Part shown: piece after piece, positions 8,550 through 18,357 of the stretch | How the letters are laid out: each line of letters starts with the position of its first letter | How positions within the stretch are numbered: position 1 is the first letter of the stretch | Assembly (NCBI GenBank): GCA_045588655.1 | Contig: JAZNEP010000015.1 | Coordinates: 13,967 to 77,966 of the forward strand | Length of the DNA stretch: 64,000 nt | DNA from: SVFI01 sp045588655 | GTDB taxonomy: Bacteria > Bacillota > Clostridia > Lachnospirales > Lachnospiraceae | Direction of reading: 5' to 3' | Notes under the pieces: model-generated | Told to the model about the DNA's origin: nothing | The model's input: only the letters and a program-made list of their open reading frames with translations | Database searches by the model: none | Position numbers and translations under genes: made by a program

Positions 8550-9926
8550 TTACCTCTCTTTTTCTTCAATCAGACGATTCAATTCTTTAAACTCCCGTCG
8601 TACCAGAACAAGTGCTACAATTGCAGCCATTAAATCCGCAATCGGCGCAGAGTACATAATTCCATCAATCCCCATAATCATTGGAAATACAATAATGAGT
8701 GGCAATAGAAATAAAATTTGTCGAGTCAGCGACAAAAACACCCCTTTTTCCGGCTTCCCAATGGACGTAAAAAGATTGGAAGAAATCGGTTGTACTGCAT
8801 TTAAGAATGTAAAAAACATATAAATCCTGAAATATCTTACAGCAAACAGATAATAAAATTCACTTTCGGAAGATCCAAACAGCTCAATAATCTGACGCGG
8901 AAATATCTGAAACAGCAAAAACGCAACCGTAGAAATCACCGTTCCGGTAGTTACCGCAATCAAATACACTTTTTTTACCCTGTCATAATTTTTGGCACCA
9001 TAATTGAAACTTGCAATCGGTTGCATTCCATGTGATAAACCGATACAAATGGAAAAAAACAACATTCCGACTTTAGAAATGATACCTGCACACGCAAGCG
9101 GAATGGCCTCTCCATATTGCGATTGCGCTCCATAATAAGTCAATGATTTATTCATAATAATCTGAATCACCATCATGGCTATCTGATTAAAAAAATTGGA
9201 TACGCCGAGTCTTGCTAAAAATCCGGCATACATCGCCTTAATTCTAAGATGCTGTTTTTCAAGTTTTACAGTTTTATAATGCATCAAATTATAGAATATC
9301 ATCCCTGCAGCCAAAATCTGACCTATAATTGTTGCAAGTGCAGCTCCCTTCATTCCCATATTGAGTCCAAAGACAAACACCGCATCCAATATCGTATTGG
9401 TCACAGCACCTGCAATATTACATGCCATGGCAGCACGTGGATTACCGTCTGCTCTGACAAGATGCCCACCACCAGTTGAAAATATCAAAAACGGAAAACC
9501 AAACGCTGTAATACCTGTATACTCTTTTGCATATGGCAATACATTTTCAGGACTTCCAAACATACGAAGCAATGGTTCCAAACAGAAAACCGTACCTACA
9601 CATAAAATTACTCCACTAAAAAACAGCATCATGGCTGCATTTCCAATGTAGTGAATTGCCTTCTCTGAATCTCCGCGTCCCATTGTCAAGTTAAATGCCG
9701 CCGCACCACCGACTCCAAATAAGAGCGCAAGTGCCAAACAAGATGTGCTCAGCGGAAATGCCACGTTTGTTGCTGCATTCCCAAGCTCACCTACACTATG
9801 TCCGATAAAAAACTGATCTACAATATTATATAATGCTCCTACAATCATTGCGATTATACTTGGTACTGCATATTGAAATAATAATTTTTGTACGGGCACT
9901 TTCGCCAGTTCCTCTTTCCGATTCAT
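8550..9926 (-). CDS. MATE-family multidrug/sodium antiporter
   Basis: A 458-residue protein with about 12 membrane spans in two similar halves, the layout of MATE exporters. The N-terminal half has IVDQFFIGHSVG and GVGGAAAFNLTMGRGD, and a second copy of the pattern (FNYGAKNYDRVKK) occurs in the C-terminal half. The sequence looks closest to the MepA-like clade, which exports cationic drugs using a sodium or proton gradient, but the substrate is not readable. The start has AAAGGA seven bases upstream. The gene is only four bases from trkA, so it shares transcription with a potassium uptake system, a linkage that may be incidental. Confidence 0.9.
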   Translation of the reverse strand: MNRKEELAKVPVQKLLFQYAVPSIIAMIVGALYNIVDQFFIGHSVGELGNAATNVAFPLSTSCLALALLFGVGGAAAFNLTMGRGDSEKAIHYIGNAAMMLFFSGVILCVGTVFCLEPLLRMFGSPENVLPYAKEYTGITAFGFPFLIFSTGGGHLVRADGNPRAAMACNIAGAVTNTILDAVFVFGLNMGMKGAALATIIGQILAAGMIFYNLMHYKTVKLEKQHLRIKAMYAGFLARLGVSNFFNQIAMMVIQIIMNKSLTYYGAQSQYGEAIPLACAGIISKVGMLFFSICIGLSHGMQPIASFNYGAKNYDRVKKVYLIAVTTGTVISTVAFLLFQIFPRQIIELFGSSESEFYYLFAVRYFRIYMFFTFLNAVQPISSNLFTSIGKPEKGVFLSLTRQILFLLPLIIVFPMIMGIDGIMYSAPIADLMAAIVALVLVRREFKELNRLIEEKER

Positions 9927-10023
9927 CTTTTTTCCTTTCCAAGCTTCGCAAACCTAATTATCATCCTCAAAAAAAGAGAAACCAACATACGCTGATTCCT
10001 CAGTTTTTGTATTTTAAGTCAAG

Positions 10024-11172
10024 CTATCCTTTATACCTACTGCTATTGCGCTTTTTTACATCCGCACGTAACATTTGGTAACATCCCGCTGCAATCGGTA
10101 CCCCAAGCATCATTCCACCGATGCCAAGTACTCCACCACCGATGGTCACTGCAGAAAGTACCCATATGCCCGGAAGTCCGATGGATGAACCAACCACCTT
10201 TGGATATACCAAATTTCCTTCCAGCTGCTGAAGAACAACAATAAATACCAGGAATAATAACGCCTTTACTGGCGATACTGTCAATATCATAAAAGCTCCT
10301 ACCGCCGCACCAATGTATGCACCTGCAACCGGAATTAGTGCAGTAAACCCAATAAAAGCCCCTATCATAGTTGCGTATGGGAAACGGAAAATCCACATTG
10401 CAACCATACATAACACACCAAGAATTACTGCTTCCGTACACTGTCCGACGATAAATTTGTGAAATGAATCATTAAATGTAGTATACACATACACCAGTTT
10501 CCGATAGACGCTGTCTTTACAATAGGTTTTAAACAGTTTTCCAAACTGGGCAGATAACGTCTCTTTTCCAACCAATAAATAAATAGAAAACACAATACTG
10601 ATTAAACAAGTTACGGCCCCTGAAAACACACCAGATATCACGGAAAAAACGGAACCCATAACGCCGCCAATCCCTGATGCCATCCATGTCACAACACTTT
10701 TAACAACCGCTTCCCAATCCGACACATTACTATTTGAAATGCTAATCCCTGCTTCGCTTAAATACTTCATCAGTTGCTTATTTCCCTGGATATACGCAGT
10801 CGCGTTACTGAGTACAATCGGTATCTCTTTTAGAAGAAGCTTTCCACACTCAATCACCTGCGGAATTACTAAACTAAAAATCAAAAACACAATACCGACC
10901 ACTGATATATAAGCCGCTATCATACAAACCGTTCTTCTTGTCTTTTTTGCTAAGCTTGCGTACTTTTTCTTTGCATTCCGAAAATAATATCTCTCATAAA
11001 AAGACATTAATATATTTACCACGTAAGCAATCAGGCATCCGATTAATAGTGGTTTGGCTGCGGATAACGCCAGTGCTGCAATTACCACCATCTTATCCCA
11101 GTATTTCGTAAACAAATAAATCAGTATTGCCACTATTCCGATTTTAAAACAAGTTTTCCATTCCAGCTTCAT
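10024..11172 (-). CDS. AI-2E family transporter (PerM-like)
   Basis: A 382-residue membrane protein of the AI-2E/PerM family, which includes autoinducer-2 exporters and sodium/proton antiporters. It has about seven to eight membrane spans, a long soluble loop after span three (about residues 130-190), and the family's conserved C-terminal block (QQLEGNLVYPKVVGSSIGL and GIGGMMLGVP). The ATG at 11172 is chosen because GAGG lies eight bases upstream. It sits alone, with about 100-base gaps on both sides and no clear partner. The family name does not establish the substrate. Confidence 0.88.
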   Translation of the reverse strand: MKLEWKTCFKIGIVAILIYLFTKYWDKMVVIAALALSAAKPLLIGCLIAYVVNILMSFYERYYFRNAKKKYASLAKKTRRTVCMIAAYISVVGIVFLIFSLVIPQVIECGKLLLKEIPIVLSNATAYIQGNKQLMKYLSEAGISISNSNVSDWEAVVKSVVTWMASGIGGVMGSVFSVISGVFSGAVTCLISIVFSIYLLVGKETLSAQFGKLFKTYCKDSVYRKLVYVYTTFNDSFHKFIVGQCTEAVILGVLCMVAMWIFRFPYATMIGAFIGFTALIPVAGAYIGAAVGAFMILTVSPVKALLFLVFIVVLQQLEGNLVYPKVVGSSIGLPGIWVLSAVTIGGGVLGIGGMMLGVPIAAGCYQMLRADVKKRNSSRYKG

Positions 11173-11279
11173 CGATTTATCCTCACCATTTTGTCTGCGC
11201 AACTATAAAAGTCATTATAACGCAACGACTTCGCACTTACAAGAATAATTTCCTATGATTCCCATCTGTAATTTCAGCT

Positions 11280-13802
11280 TCAATCTATCGCAATAACTTC
11301 ATATCCTTGCTCTTCCACCGTTTTTTTCAAAACTGCATCCTCTATTTCCATCTGACACTTCACAAGAGCGGTTCCGTCTTCGTGACTTACGATTGCCTCA
11401 GTTACTCCATCCAGCTCCTCCAGACATTTTTTTACTCTTCCGGAACAGTGCATACACATCATTCCGTTAATCATCATCTTCTTTTCCATTTCCCTTGCCT
11501 CATCTTTCTTCCATTCCGTTTTTTGATATCTTTCCAATTCTATCTTTTTCCAGTTTAATCTGAGAGCATTGCTGACTACGCAAACACTTGAAAAACTCAT
11601 TGCCGCTGCACCTATCATAGGATTTAATAAAATTCCATACATCGGATACAAAATTCCTGCTGCAACCGGAATTCCAAGTATATTGTATAAAAACGCCCAA
11701 AATAGATTTTGTTTTATATTTTTCATCGTTGCTTTGCTGAGTTTGATTGCTGCGATAACTCCCGTCAAATGATTTCCAACCAAAACTATATCTGCAGCAT
11801 CCATTGCCACATCTGTTCCTGCAGACATTGCAATTCCAATATCCGCTGTAGTAAGCGCCGGTGCATCGTTCATTCCATCCCCTACCATAGCGACCATTCC
11901 TTGCATTTTCATCTGCTCAACTACTTCCTTTTTTTCATCCGGAAGTACATTGGCGACCACCTCATCAACTCCTGCCATTGTAGCAATCGCCCGAGCTGTT
12001 TTCTCATTATCTCCCGTGAGTAGAACCACTTTCATCCCCATTTTTTTCATTTCACTGATTGCTGCAGCGCTATCCGTTTTTAACACATCTGCCACCGCAA
12101 TTAATCCAATCAATGTTTTGTTTTCCACAAAATACAGCGGTGTTTTCCCCTGGTTTGAAAAATGATCTGCCTCCTTACGGATTGCTTCACTCACGCTTGC
12201 ATAATTTTCTATAAATTCCAGCTTTCCGCCGGCAATTATATTCCCTTTATAATTCGCCGTCAAACCATTTCCCGGCACCACCTGAAACTCCTGCACGTCT
12301 TCTATTGTTCCTATTTTGTCGCCGACATAATCCATTATCGCTTTTGCCAGTGGATGTTCGCTTCTGCTTTCCAGTGCCGCTGCTACCTGTAATAGCTGTT
12401 CTTCCTTTGTCTCTGAATAAACACGCATGTCCGTTACCATTGTTTTTCCTTGAGTAACCGTCCCCGTCTTATCCAGTGCAACCACTTTTATTTTTCCCGT
12501 CTGCTCCAGCGCCGTCGCATTCTTAAAAAGGACCCCACTTTTTGCCCCTTTACCGGTACCTACCATAATTGCAACCGGAGTTGCCAATCCCAGTGCACAC
12601 GGACAACTGATTACAAGAACGGAAATCGCTCGTGCAAGCGCAAATCCTGTCGTCTGCTCTGCAAATTTCCATAGAAAAAATGTTATCATTGCAATCAATA
12701 TGACAATGGGTACAAACACTCCTGAAACCTTATCTGCAAGCTTGGCAATCGGCGCCTTTGACGCTGCAGCATCACTTACCAGCTTGATAATTTGTGCAAA
12801 GGTTGTATCATTCCCTATGCGAACAGCTTCACATCTTAAAAATCCTGTCTGGTTGATTGTCGCTGCATAGACACGATCTCCGTCTTTTTTGTCCACCGGG
12901 ATACTTTCTCCCGTCAACATAGATTCATCGATTGCACTCGCACCCTCCAATATTTTCCCATCTACCGGAATCTGTTCACCGGGTCTGACCACATACCAAT
13001 CTCCCACTCTGACTTGATTCGCCAGTACTATCTTTTCCACACCATCTTCAAGTACCGTAGCGGTCTTGGGCGTCATTTCCATCAGACTTTTTAATGCATT
13101 CGTTGTCTTTCCTTTTGCTCTTGCCTCAAGCATTTTTCCGACGGTAATCAAGGTCAAAATCATTGCAGCTGATTCAAAATATAAATCATGCAAATAATGC
13201 GCTCCGTCCCCATGTCCCAAAACATACCTCTGCGACATTACAAATAGCGTCACAAAGCTGTATATAAATGCTGCACTTGAACCTAGCGCAACAAGAGAAT
13301 CCATATTCGGTCCTCCTCGCGCCATACTACCAAATCCATTTATAAAAAACTTACGATTCAGCATCATAACCAGCATGGTTAATACTAACTGCAACATCCC
13401 TATAGCAAGAGGATTTTCTTCTAAATATGAGATTAGAGGCCATCCCCACATCACATGCCCCATAGAAATATACATCAACAATGCAAGAAGACAGAGTGAA
13501 GAAATCAGCCGAAATCGTGTTTCCTTTTCTTCTCTGCCCCATTCTGTTTCCTGCCCTGTCTGTTCCTTTGCAGAATTTATCATATTCTGTGATATCTCTG
13601 TTTGTGCTGTGACTACACGAGCACCATATCCGGCCTTCTCTACCGCACGAATAATCTCTTCTGACGAAGCAGTCCCTGTGACAGACATTTGATTCATCAA
13701 CAGATTCACACTCACCTGCTCTACGCCATCTAACTTTTCTACTGCTTTTTCTACTCGTGTGCTACAGGCTGCACACGTCATACCAGTTACAACATACTGC
13801 AT
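11280..13802 (-). CDS. copA: Copper-exporting P1B-type ATPase with N- and C-terminal metal-binding domains
   Basis: An 840-residue P-type ATPase. An N-terminal heavy-metal domain with GMTCAAC (Cys10, Cys13) is followed by the membrane and actuator domains (TGES near 297-300), the CPC metal site at 400-402 in the sixth span, the phosphorylation motif DKTGT (Asp444), SEHP, and GDGMNDAP. CPC with this layout indicates Cu(I) export. A second heavy-metal domain with MCMHC is fused at the C-terminus (about 770-840), after a basic linker; most CopA proteins lack this. The start has AGGGA upstream, only two bases from the preceding NSS gene, so the two are probably cotranscribed. No CopY- or CsoR-type regulator is nearby. 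Confidence 0.93.
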   Translation of the reverse strand: MQYVVTGMTCAACSTRVEKAVEKLDGVEQVSVNLLMNQMSVTGTASSEEIIRAVEKAGYGARVVTAQTEISQNMINSAKEQTGQETEWGREEKETRFRLISSLCLLALLMYISMGHVMWGWPLISYLEENPLAIGMLQLVLTMLVMMLNRKFFINGFGSMARGGPNMDSLVALGSSAAFIYSFVTLFVMSQRYVLGHGDGAHYLHDLYFESAAMILTLITVGKMLEARAKGKTTNALKSLMEMTPKTATVLEDGVEKIVLANQVRVGDWYVVRPGEQIPVDGKILEGASAIDESMLTGESIPVDKKDGDRVYAATINQTGFLRCEAVRIGNDTTFAQIIKLVSDAAASKAPIAKLADKVSGVFVPIVILIAMITFFLWKFAEQTTGFALARAISVLVISCPCALGLATPVAIMVGTGKGAKSGVLFKNATALEQTGKIKVVALDKTGTVTQGKTMVTDMRVYSETKEEQLLQVAAALESRSEHPLAKAIMDYVGDKIGTIEDVQEFQVVPGNGLTANYKGNIIAGGKLEFIENYASVSEAIRKEADHFSNQGKTPLYFVENKTLIGLIAVADVLKTDSAAAISEMKKMGMKVVLLTGDNEKTARAIATMAGVDEVVANVLPDEKKEVVEQMKMQGMVAMVGDGMNDAPALTTADIGIAMSAGTDVAMDAADIVLVGNHLTGVIAAIKLSKATMKNIKQNLFWAFLYNILGIPVAAGILYPMYGILLNPMIGAAAMSFSSVCVVSNALRLNWKKIELERYQKTEWKKDEAREMEKKMMINGMMCMHCSGRVKKCLEELDGVTEAIVSHEDGTALVKCQMEIEDAVLKKTVEEQGYEVIAID

Positions 13803-13804
13803 TA

Positions 13805-15274
13805 TTATTTCCCTTTTTGCTTTTTGTTTCCTGTAAAGTTAAATACAAGAAGCAGAAACAGTACTGCAATCGCCATCCAAAATGTTAACACTTTCTGCCC
13901 CTGTTTTACAAAGAAATCATAATATCCCTTCAGATAAATCGCCACAATAAGTACAGGGATTACATAGGTCATATACGCTTTTAATCCCTTTGGAAAATTC
14001 ATACCCTTTCCTTCATTGGCCTCTGTCAAAAAACGATCGAATCCCCAACCATTTTTCTTTACACAGAATAATACGAACAACAGACTACCAAGCGGAAGAA
14101 TATTGTAAGATACAATAAAATCTTCCAAATCCATCAGTGTCGAGGTTCCGCCAAGCGGGTGTATATGCGATAATACATTATAACCTAAAATAGCAGGCAA
14201 AGATAACACTGTTATCAGAACAATATTAATTCCAACCGTTTTCTTTCTGCTCCATCCGGTCATATCCATCATCATTGCAATGATATTTTCAAATACTGCT
14301 ATTACGGTTGATAACGCTGCAAATGTCATAAACACAAAGAATAAACTTCCCCAAATACGCCCGCCGTTCATATGACCAAATACAGACGGGAGCGTAATAA
14401 ACAAAAGAGATGGCCCTGAGTCCGGCTCGATTCCGTATGCAAAACATGCGGGAATGATAATAAATCCTGCCGTCAATGCGACAAACGTATCAAGAACAAG
14501 TACATTCACCGCTTCACCGGTCAATTTACGTTCTTTATTTAAGTAACTCCCAAAAATTTCCATACTTCCCATACCGACACTCAATGTAAAAAATGCGTGT
14601 GACATAGCATTAAAAATAACGGTTCCGAGTCCATTCTGTGTCATCTTTTTGAAATCAGGAATCAGATAAAAACGAATTCCTTGTACTGCATTTGGAAGTA
14701 CTAACGAATTAATTGCAAGAACTACCATTAAACCAATTAAAAGCAACATCATAATTTTGGTGATTTTCTCTACTCCGTTCTGTAGGCCTTTTGCACATAC
14801 ACCAAACGATATCAGAATGATTACGACCGTCCATCCTATCATCTCAGCAGGACTGGCCATCAACATATCAAACTCTGTCTTAATTGCTTCAGTATCCATC
14901 ACCTGCATTTTTCCAGCTAACATGCGGTAAGCATAGGCTATCATCCATCCTGCGACCATGGTATAGAACATCATAAGCAGATAGTTACCTGCCAAACCGA
15001 ACTTACCAAATCGATGCCATTTTGTATGCTTTGGTTCTAACTCCTCAAATGCCTTCACAATACTTTTTTTACTTTTCCGACCGATTGCAAACTCACAAAT
15101 TAATATCGGTAATCCAAATCCCAGCAAGCAAAGCAAATAGATTAATATAAATGCTGCACCGCCATTTTCTCCGCAAATATATGGAAATTTCCACACGTTT
15201 CCTAAACCGATAGCACATCCGGCTGAAACTAAAATAAATCCAAGTCTGGATCCAAAACTTTCTCTCTCTTTCAT
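13805..15274 (-). CDS. Sodium-dependent transporter, NSS/SLC6 family
   Basis: A 489-residue transporter of the neurotransmitter:sodium symporter family (LeuT fold), which usually imports amino acids or related amines with sodium. The N-terminal signature SAGCAIGLGNVWKFPYICGENGG covers the first span and the sodium and substrate sites. About 11-12 membrane spans are seen, the bacterial norm. The start has AAGGAG five bases upstream. It ends two bases before copA and begins about 20 bases after the stop of the cysteine-cluster gene, so a three-gene transcript is likely. The substrate cannot be assigned. Confidence 0.9.
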   Translation of the reverse strand: MKERESFGSRLGFILVSAGCAIGLGNVWKFPYICGENGGAAFILIYLLCLLGFGLPILICEFAIGRKSKKSIVKAFEELEPKHTKWHRFGKFGLAGNYLLMMFYTMVAGWMIAYAYRMLAGKMQVMDTEAIKTEFDMLMASPAEMIGWTVVIILISFGVCAKGLQNGVEKITKIMMLLLIGLMVVLAINSLVLPNAVQGIRFYLIPDFKKMTQNGLGTVIFNAMSHAFFTLSVGMGSMEIFGSYLNKERKLTGEAVNVLVLDTFVALTAGFIIIPACFAYGIEPDSGPSLLFITLPSVFGHMNGGRIWGSLFFVFMTFAALSTVIAVFENIIAMMMDMTGWSRKKTVGINIVLITVLSLPAILGYNVLSHIHPLGGTSTLMDLEDFIVSYNILPLGSLLFVLFCVKKNGWGFDRFLTEANEGKGMNFPKGLKAYMTYVIPVLIVAIYLKGYYDFFVKQGQKVLTFWMAIAVLFLLLVFNFTGNKKQKGK

Positions 15275-15293
15275 GATAACTCCTTCTCGTCCA

Positions 15294-15953
15294 TTATATT
15301 TTCAGCACAGATTCAACACGTTCTATTTTTGATATTAGGACACGAAACGCTGAGCTGATATCCTCATTCAAACCAAAATAAAAAGTCTGAAGCAGAAACA
15401 TATTTATCTGTTTCATTTCGGACTCTTCTTCGCCTTCCTGTAATGTCACGATTTTCTTTCTGAAATCATGCCACTTTAGTATAAAATTATGATATTCTTC
15501 TGCCGGCGTAATCCCTATCCATCGACTCACTTTCATCTTTGACCGGTTTGCTTTTTTACACTCATCCTTCAAAAGAATATAGTTCATTTTTCCCTCTATA
15601 TAATTACGACCAAGCGGAAACAGTCTACACATTCCCGGCCGATATGTATGGATACTACATCTTCCCCGGCTATTTAAATAGGGACAAGCTCCGCTTACTT
15701 CATCCATCCTAATATAGGGCAAAATAAGCCCGCCTATCATACCTAGTTCTATCTTCCCCTGTTCCATCAGTTCACCAAATGCACATCCGGTTGCCTCTTT
15801 CAAAAGCAACACATCATATGGATCAAGCACAATGGTATCTCCCATTCCAATACAACAGTCGCAGCAACCGACACATTCCTGGCAGTTCACGCGAACCATC
15901 TCATCAAGTTCATAAAACTTACCATCTGTTTTTATATCCAATGGTTCTTGCAT
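15294..15953 (-). CDS. YkgJ-family cysteine cluster protein
   Basis: A 219-residue cytoplasmic protein with a CxxC-rich N-terminal region (NCQECVGCCDCC) and a second cluster, CPYLNSRGRCSIHTYRPGMCR. This is the YkgJ pattern of conserved cysteines thought to hold a zinc ion or an iron-sulphur cluster. The C-terminal 70 residues are helical and without motifs. The second of two ATG codons (15951-15953) is chosen because AGGAG lies six bases upstream of it and directly abuts the first. It precedes the NSS transporter gene by about 20 bases. Biochemical function of the family is not settled. Confidence 0.8.
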   Translation of the reverse strand: MQEPLDIKTDGKFYELDEMVRVNCQECVGCCDCCIGMGDTIVLDPYDVLLLKEATGCAFGELMEQGKIELGMIGGLILPYIRMDEVSGACPYLNSRGRCSIHTYRPGMCRLFPLGRNYIEGKMNYILLKDECKKANRSKMKVSRWIGITPAEEYHNFILKWHDFRKKIVTLQEGEEESEMKQINMFLLQTFYFGLNEDISSAFRVLISKIERVESVLKI

Positions 15954-16012
15954 CGTCATCTCCTCTTCGCTTGTTGCGCCTAATTTTGCAAAATCTCATC
16001 TCATTTTCTACT

Positions 16013-16915
16013 CTATCTTTCACGAATCGTAAATTTCTTTACTAGATGAATCGGCTGATATGACAACTTGGCTTTTCGAAGCCCTTCGAGTCCCATATCA
16101 TCTTCTCTGTTGACATATTCCGCCTCCGGAAATGCATCACATAAAAATTGACGATTCACAAATGCATACAATCCCCTAATATCCGGATTTGCTTTCTCTA
16201 CATGAATAAATGCGGTCTTTGTCTGCTCATCATAGGTTCCCAGCGAAAACGCTTCCAAACTTCCATCCACATAAATACCATACATTTTATAATGAATTCT
16301 GCAACATCTTTCAAGAACATACTCAATTCCATCGAGCTCATAGTCATCTCTATGGTATGGGTCATCTATATCACGCGCTTCATGCCATCTTTTCAAAAAT
16401 GCTCTTACTTCATCACAGTTTTCACACCCTAGCATTTTACACTCGTATCTTCCATCATATTGCTTTAAAAAACCATTTACATGGTTTTTTTTCTTATGAT
16501 ACAATTTCCCCGGAAGACGGCGCAGCTTATCCGCATCATAGACATAATCAAAGTACATGCGTTCTTCTGTCACTTCATATTGTTCCGGGTCCAAATCAAG
16601 CTCATTCACAGCCTCTTCATCCACGAGATAAAGCACCAGTTTTTGATGGAGTTCTTCATTAAAATATCGCTTTGCCATTTCAAAATTGTATTTCATATCA
16701 GAAAGCGCACAAAGCGGAGTTACAGAAAATACCTCATGCTCCGGACTACATATCCACACTAACCCATTTTCTGTCAAAAAATATTTGGTATTGTAATATT
16801 TTTTCCACAAATAGGCATCTGTAATCACACTCTCACAAGCCCCTGATCTCCTTTTCATAAAGTACTCATGCAGAAGATCATAATCATCTGTTTTTATTTC
16901 TTTTATTTCATACAT
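16013..16915 (-). CDS. DUF2156 / phosphatidylglycerol lysyltransferase-domain protein
   Basis: A 300-residue soluble protein resembling the C-terminal catalytic domain of MprF-type lysyl-phosphatidylglycerol synthases, built from two GNAT-like halves. Family-like features are LHEYFMKRRSGACESVITDAYLW at the N-terminus, the KKKNHVNGF segment near 145, and the C-terminal VNREDDMGLEGLRKAKLSYQP block. No flippase membrane domain is present, so it is a stand-alone domain. The family acyl or aminoacyl donor is unknown. The ribosome binding site is weak (GGAAC). It lies in the same direction as the YkgJ gene but is separated by about 60 bases. Confidence 0.75.
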   Translation of the reverse strand: MYEIKEIKTDDYDLLHEYFMKRRSGACESVITDAYLWKKYYNTKYFLTENGLVWICSPEHEVFSVTPLCALSDMKYNFEMAKRYFNEELHQKLVLYLVDEEAVNELDLDPEQYEVTEERMYFDYVYDADKLRRLPGKLYHKKKNHVNGFLKQYDGRYECKMLGCENCDEVRAFLKRWHEARDIDDPYHRDDYELDGIEYVLERCCRIHYKMYGIYVDGSLEAFSLGTYDEQTKTAFIHVEKANPDIRGLYAFVNRQFLCDAFPEAEYVNREDDMGLEGLRKAKLSYQPIHLVKKFTIRER

Positions 16916-17040
16916 TTCGTAAGTTCCAATTTTCTATCTTTATTTTTTGTTGCTCAAAACTATTGTTTCAAGCAACTATATTATATTAAGCGACACCCTT
17001 ATTATGCCCCAAATCATTCAAAAATACTTCTGTTATGTTA

Positions 17041-17454
17041 TTACTTTTCTTCAATCACTGATGTACAGTTTGGGCATCTTGTTGCTTCCAGATGAATGTC
17101 ACTCTTACAAAACGGACATTTTTTTGTTTTTGTCTCTTCCGTTTTCTTTGGCGCGATCTTTTCTGCCGTCTTATTAATCATGCGCACAATCATAAAAACA
17201 ACAAAAGCCATAATCAGGAAATTAATCACTGCGGTGATAAATTTTCCATAATTTAATGTTGCTTCTCCCATCAATGTAATCGCATATCTATCAAAATTCA
17301 TTCCTCCAAGCAAACCAATCAATGGATTGATAATATCTTCCACTAAGGATGAAACAATACCTGTAAATGCCCCACCAATAATCACACCGACTGCCATATC
17401 CATCACATTTCCGCGACTAATAAATGTTTTAAATTCATCAAAAAACTTTTTCAT
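17041..17454 (-). CDS. mscL: Large-conductance mechanosensitive channel with a C-terminal zinc ribbon
   Basis: A 137-residue MscL. The N-terminal amphipathic helix, the first span (GNVMDMAVGVIIGGAFTGIV) and the second span are all present, giving the homopentameric channel that releases solutes on sudden loss of osmotic pressure. The last 35 residues form a small zinc ribbon, CPFC and CPNC spaced 14 apart, in place of the usual helical bundle. The start has AAGGAG seven bases upstream. The gene seems monocistronic. A zinc ribbon fused to MscL is seen in some Firmicutes; its role is unknown. Confidence 0.93.
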   Translation of the reverse strand: MKKFFDEFKTFISRGNVMDMAVGVIIGGAFTGIVSSLVEDIINPLIGLLGGMNFDRYAITLMGEATLNYGKFITAVINFLIMAFVVFMIVRMINKTAEKIAPKKTEETKTKKCPFCKSDIHLEATRCPNCTSVIEEK

Positions 17455-17495
17455 ATGTATTCTCCTTTTCTATTTATCTCTAAATAGCAATTTTA

Positions 17496-18314
17496 TCATA
17501 TTTTTCTTTTTTTGTTAATACGCTTTACTTTTGTAAATTTGCCATATATCTTATCTCCTGATACAGTATAGTAGAATGCACGGATTCTAACATAATATTT
17601 CCCTTTTTTAATTCGATTCGGTAAGATGAGCTCTTTTTCTGTGGTCGTCAGAACATGCGTGTTTTTCGCTTTAAATTTCCTATTTTTACACACCTGAATT
17701 TCATAGCCATCTACTTTTTTTACTTTGTTCCATTTCAACTTCGAACGCTTTATCGTAAATGAAACATTCTTTTTTTTCATAGAAGATACTTTACGTACTT
17801 TCCAATTCATTCTAAGGGAATAGTTGTTTCCTGCCGACGGTGGATAAGATGTATTACTTGCACGTACTTCCAGATAATACGTACCCTTCTTTGCATAAAA
17901 TGTCTGTATCCGGCTCTCCCTGATTGCTTTATACGTGGTAATCATTTTTCCGTTTTTATCGTATAATACAAGTGCATATCCCCAGCCAATTTCTTCCCTC
18001 GTATTGGTGAAGTCAAATCTCAAGGTGACTTCTCCATTCTTAGGAATCTCCACTTTATACAAGGAATTATCTACCTCTGAGCGTAAGGTACCATATGTTT
18101 TTTTCGACGTAAGTTTCGAAGCCGCTTTGACTTTATCTTTCCAGGAATCATGCTTTACGCCGCTTGCTTGTCCCCCTATAGAAAGTGCATCACATTGAAT
18201 CGAATCGGTATTTCTATTTGACACTGCATCTTTCCCGTAGGCACACACTCCTATTGACATATACCAAAAGACAAGCATCACCCCGAATACCAATTTCTTT
18301 CTTTTTAATTGCAT
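17496..18314 (-). CDS. Secreted protein with PPC-like and fibronectin-type III-like domains
   Basis: A 272-residue exported protein. A basic N-terminus is followed by a hydrophobic signal segment (about residues 7-26, ending near VCAYG). Residues 60-165 form a beta-rich region similar to bacterial pre-peptidase C-terminal domains (strand pattern including YYLEVRAS and NYSLRMNW). Residues 180-270 resemble a fibronectin type III repeat (LKWNKVKKVDGYEIQVC and YYVRIRAFY), a pattern common in surface proteins of Lachnospiraceae. It has no sortase signal or lipobox. The ATG at 18314 has GGGAG nine bases upstream; a TTG two codons earlier is less likely. Probably binds cell-wall or extracellular polymers, but this is inference. 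Confidence 0.65.
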   Translation of the reverse strand: MQLKRKKLVFGVMLVFWYMSIGVCAYGKDAVSNRNTDSIQCDALSIGGQASGVKHDSWKDKVKAASKLTSKKTYGTLRSEVDNSLYKVEIPKNGEVTLRFDFTNTREEIGWGYALVLYDKNGKMITTYKAIRESRIQTFYAKKGTYYLEVRASNTSYPPSAGNNYSLRMNWKVRKVSSMKKKNVSFTIKRSKLKWNKVKKVDGYEIQVCKNRKFKAKNTHVLTTTEKELILPNRIKKGKYYVRIRAFYYTVSGDKIYGKFTKVKRINKKRKI

Positions 18315-18357
18315 TCTCAAATTCTCCCAATTGTTCTTCTATCTATGTAACTTCTTA

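Noticed and set aside
16951..16977. Imperfect inverted repeat (TTGCTTGAAAC / GTTTTGAGCAA) between mscL and the DUF2156 gene
   Set aside because: No T run on either strand and mismatches in the stem; not enough to call a terminator or an operator.
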